Assembly: GCA_002402635.1 (NCBI GenBank)
Contig: DHGE01000077.1
Coordinates: 1-7,060 of the forward strand
Reading direction: 5' to 3'
Origin: Deferribacterales bacterium UBA4806
GTDB taxonomy: Bacteria > Chrysiogenota > Deferribacteres > Deferribacterales > UBA228
Length of the DNA stretch: 7,060 bases
Shown: piece by piece, positions 6,200 through 7,060 of the stretch
Layout of the letters: every line of letters starts with the position of its first letter
Numbering within the stretch: position 1 is the stretch's first letter
Program-made: the position numbers and the translations under genes
Notes under the pieces: model-generated
Database searches by the model: none
What the model saw: only the letters and a program-made list of their open reading frames with translations
What the model was told of the DNA's origin: nothing

Positions 6200-6216
6200 G
6201 CCTATGATTTATAGGC
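6200..6216. promoter_or_regulatory. Palindrome upstream of the antitoxin, possible autoregulatory operator
   Basis: Perfect 6-bp inverted repeat GCCTAT (6200-6205) and ATAGGC (6211-6216) around GATTT, 27 nt upstream of the antitoxin start and just after the candidate promoter. Many type II antitoxins repress their own operon by binding such palindromes. The symmetry is seen; the binding role is inferred. Confidence 0.38.
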
Positions 6217-6243
6217 TTTATAAATAAAGCACAGGAAAGTAAA

Positions 6244-6459
6244 ATGCCTAAACTTGGTGAAATAAATATTGAATATTCTCAAATAAAAGATTTGATTTTA
6301 CAACTGGATTTTAAGGAAAGAATGAAATTAATAAATAAATTAATAGACGATGAAAATTATCGTAAAAGTTTCTATAACTACACTCAAGATCTTGTCAAGA
6401 AATATAATATTCCAGAAATGGCTGAAAAAGAATTAGATGATTTTTTACATAAAAAATAA
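6244..6459 (+). CDS. Antitoxin-like small protein, partner of a PIN-family toxin
   Basis: A 71-residue charged, mostly helical protein. It has a predicted amphipathic segment (about 10-35, containing IKDLILQLDFKERMKLINKL), a KxFYNYTxDLxKKYNIP-like middle (40-57) and an acidic C-terminus ending ELDDFLHKK. No known DNA-binding fold can be assigned by eye. The partner argument is positional: immediately downstream and in the same frame lies a PIN-domain (COG1569-like) toxin sequence, and small proteins of this size and style commonly precede such toxins. The start has a good Shine-Dalgarno sequence (AGGAAAG, 6233-6239). The gene appears intact although its toxin is broken, and a palindrome upstream may be its operator. 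Function is assigned by context only. Confidence 0.7.
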   Translation: MPKLGEINIEYSQIKDLILQLDFKERMKLINKLIDDENYRKSFYNYTQDLVKKYNIPEMAEKELDDFLHKK

Positions 6460-6465
6460 TTTACG

Positions 6466-6882
6466 GTAAATCCAATTCTAAAAGTAGTAGATACAAATGC
6501 CTACATATCTGCTATATTCTGGGGTGGTAATCCTCGTGTTATAATTGATCTTGGACGTCAGAAAAAGATAATAATTTTTACTTCTGATGAAATAAAAAAA
6601 TAAATTTATGATATTCTCACAATAATGTTTAAAATTCCACATTTTGATACAACAAATATATTAACAGATTTTTCTTGTGTTACTTTTCCTGTAAAAATAA
6701 ACAATCATATATCTATTATAGAATATGATCCAGATGATAATAAATTTATTGAATGTGCTTTAAAGTGTAGAGCAAATTTTATAATTTCTGGTGATAAACA
6801 TTTATTAAATTTCAAAGAATATAAAAATATTAAAATCCTTGCAGCAACGGATTTTTTAAAATTTATAGGTTATTGTAGATAA
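6466..6882 (+). pseudogene. PIN-domain toxin (VapC-like, COG1569-type), inactivated
   Basis: A continuous reading frame starts just after the antitoxin stop (TAA 6457-6459) and encodes a PIN ribonuclease of about 138 codons interrupted by one in-frame TAA at 6601-6603. All four expected PIN acidic positions are recognisable: Asp in VVDTN, Glu in TSDEI, Asp in DPDDNKF and Asp in ISGDKHLL. NAYISAIFWGGNPR and KILAATDFLKF are also typical of this family. The stop falls where relatives usually have Glu-Leu (EIKK[E]LYDIL-like), so a GAA to TAA change would explain it. There is also no usable start: the codon before NPILKVVDTN is GTA (6466-6468), perhaps from GTG, with no ribosome site. An ATG at 6625 could only express an 85-residue fragment lacking the first catalytic Asp and the Glu. 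Confidence 0.85.
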
Positions 6883-6941
6883 CTTTGATATTAACTAATA
6901 TAAAAACATTATGAATTTAATTTTTTATACACAAAAAAAGT

Positions 6942-6973
6942 AAAAAGTGAATACCTGACACTATATTACTATA
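6942..6973 (+). repeat. REP-like repeat copy 3
   Basis: Core AAAAAGTGAATACCTGACAC followed by TATATTACTATA, aligned without gaps to the copy at 6113-6144 with a handful of substitutions. The palindromic centre is degraded (TACCTGACA). It lies to the right of the toxin-antitoxin locus, and its right end contains the stop codon of the minus-strand gene that runs off the window. Confidence 0.62.
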
Positions 6974-7060
6974 CTATATTATTCAGTTTTTCTTGAAAAT
7001 AATTTCTTATTTCTTGTTTTGTAATTTGTTCTATAGGTTCAAGGTGATTTATGTTGTCTT
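6969..7060 (-). CDS. C-terminal end of an unidentified protein (partial)
   Basis: The minus strand is open from the window edge (first full codon at 7058) to TAG at 6971-6969, giving 29 residues (DNINHLEPIEQITKQEIR, then NYFQEKLNNIV). The piece is polar, glutamine/glutamate-rich and probably helical. It is too short to assign to a family. The stop codon lies within the third repeat copy, so the repeat may have inserted at or trimmed the 3' end of this gene. It could also be a chance open frame, although 30 stop-free codons in such AT-rich DNA favour a real gene. Confidence 0.4.
   Translation of the reverse strand, partial: DNINHLEPIEQITKQEIRNYFQEKLNNIV

Noticed and set aside
5943..6973. CRISPR array from the three similar repeats
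   Set aside because: Only three diverged copies in mixed orientation, spaced by about 140 to 800 nt, with a gene pair between two of them; no regular spacers.

Overview
This is an AT-rich bacterial window (roughly 30% G+C by eye). It looks like a chromosomal segment of an anaerobe that uses molybdenum/tungsten enzymes. No gene here fixes the taxonomy. A Moco-type riboswitch, a MoeA paralogue with a Cys-rich tail, a queDEC cluster and REP-like repeats would fit Deferribacterota or the former Deltaproteobacteria, but this is a low-confidence guess.

Left part (1-2586, plus strand): a molybdenum-cofactor riboswitch with a downstream intrinsic terminator (about 17-146) leads into a MoeA-like molybdopterin-binding protein (192-1226) and a canonical moeA (1387-2586). 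The 160-nt gap between them holds a 24-codon ORF that looks like the start of a lost molybdate-transporter ATPase gene (modC). The likely logic is feedback: when cofactor is plentiful the riboswitch ends transcription early and the metal-insertion genes are shut down.

Middle (2596-4349, minus strand): queD, queE and queC overlap one another and encode the 7-deazaguanine (preQ0) branch of queuosine biosynthesis from 7,8-dihydroneopterin triphosphate. In the convergent gap between moeA and queC lies a 47-nt minus-strand element with the exact geometry of a tRNA 3' half (anticodon arm, 5-nt variable loop, T arm, acceptor 3' strand). It overlaps the last codons of queC.

Right part (4380-7060): an eroded region. 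Upstream of queD is a DUF362-family gene broken by at least four lesions (4380-5627). It is followed by about 600 nt of very AT-rich sequence without genes. Then comes a toxin-antitoxin locus whose antitoxin (6244-6459) is intact, but whose PIN-domain toxin (6466-6882) has lost its start codon and carries an in-frame TAA. Three copies of a ~32-bp repeat centred on TGCCTGGCA lie at 5943-5973 (inverted), 6113-6144 and 6942-6973; the last two bracket the toxin-antitoxin locus. A minus-strand gene runs off the right end and stops inside the third repeat.

No clearly novel multi-gene system is visible. The most noteworthy items are the riboswitch switching architecture, the tRNA-half-like element, the repeat family, and the decayed toxin with a surviving antitoxin.
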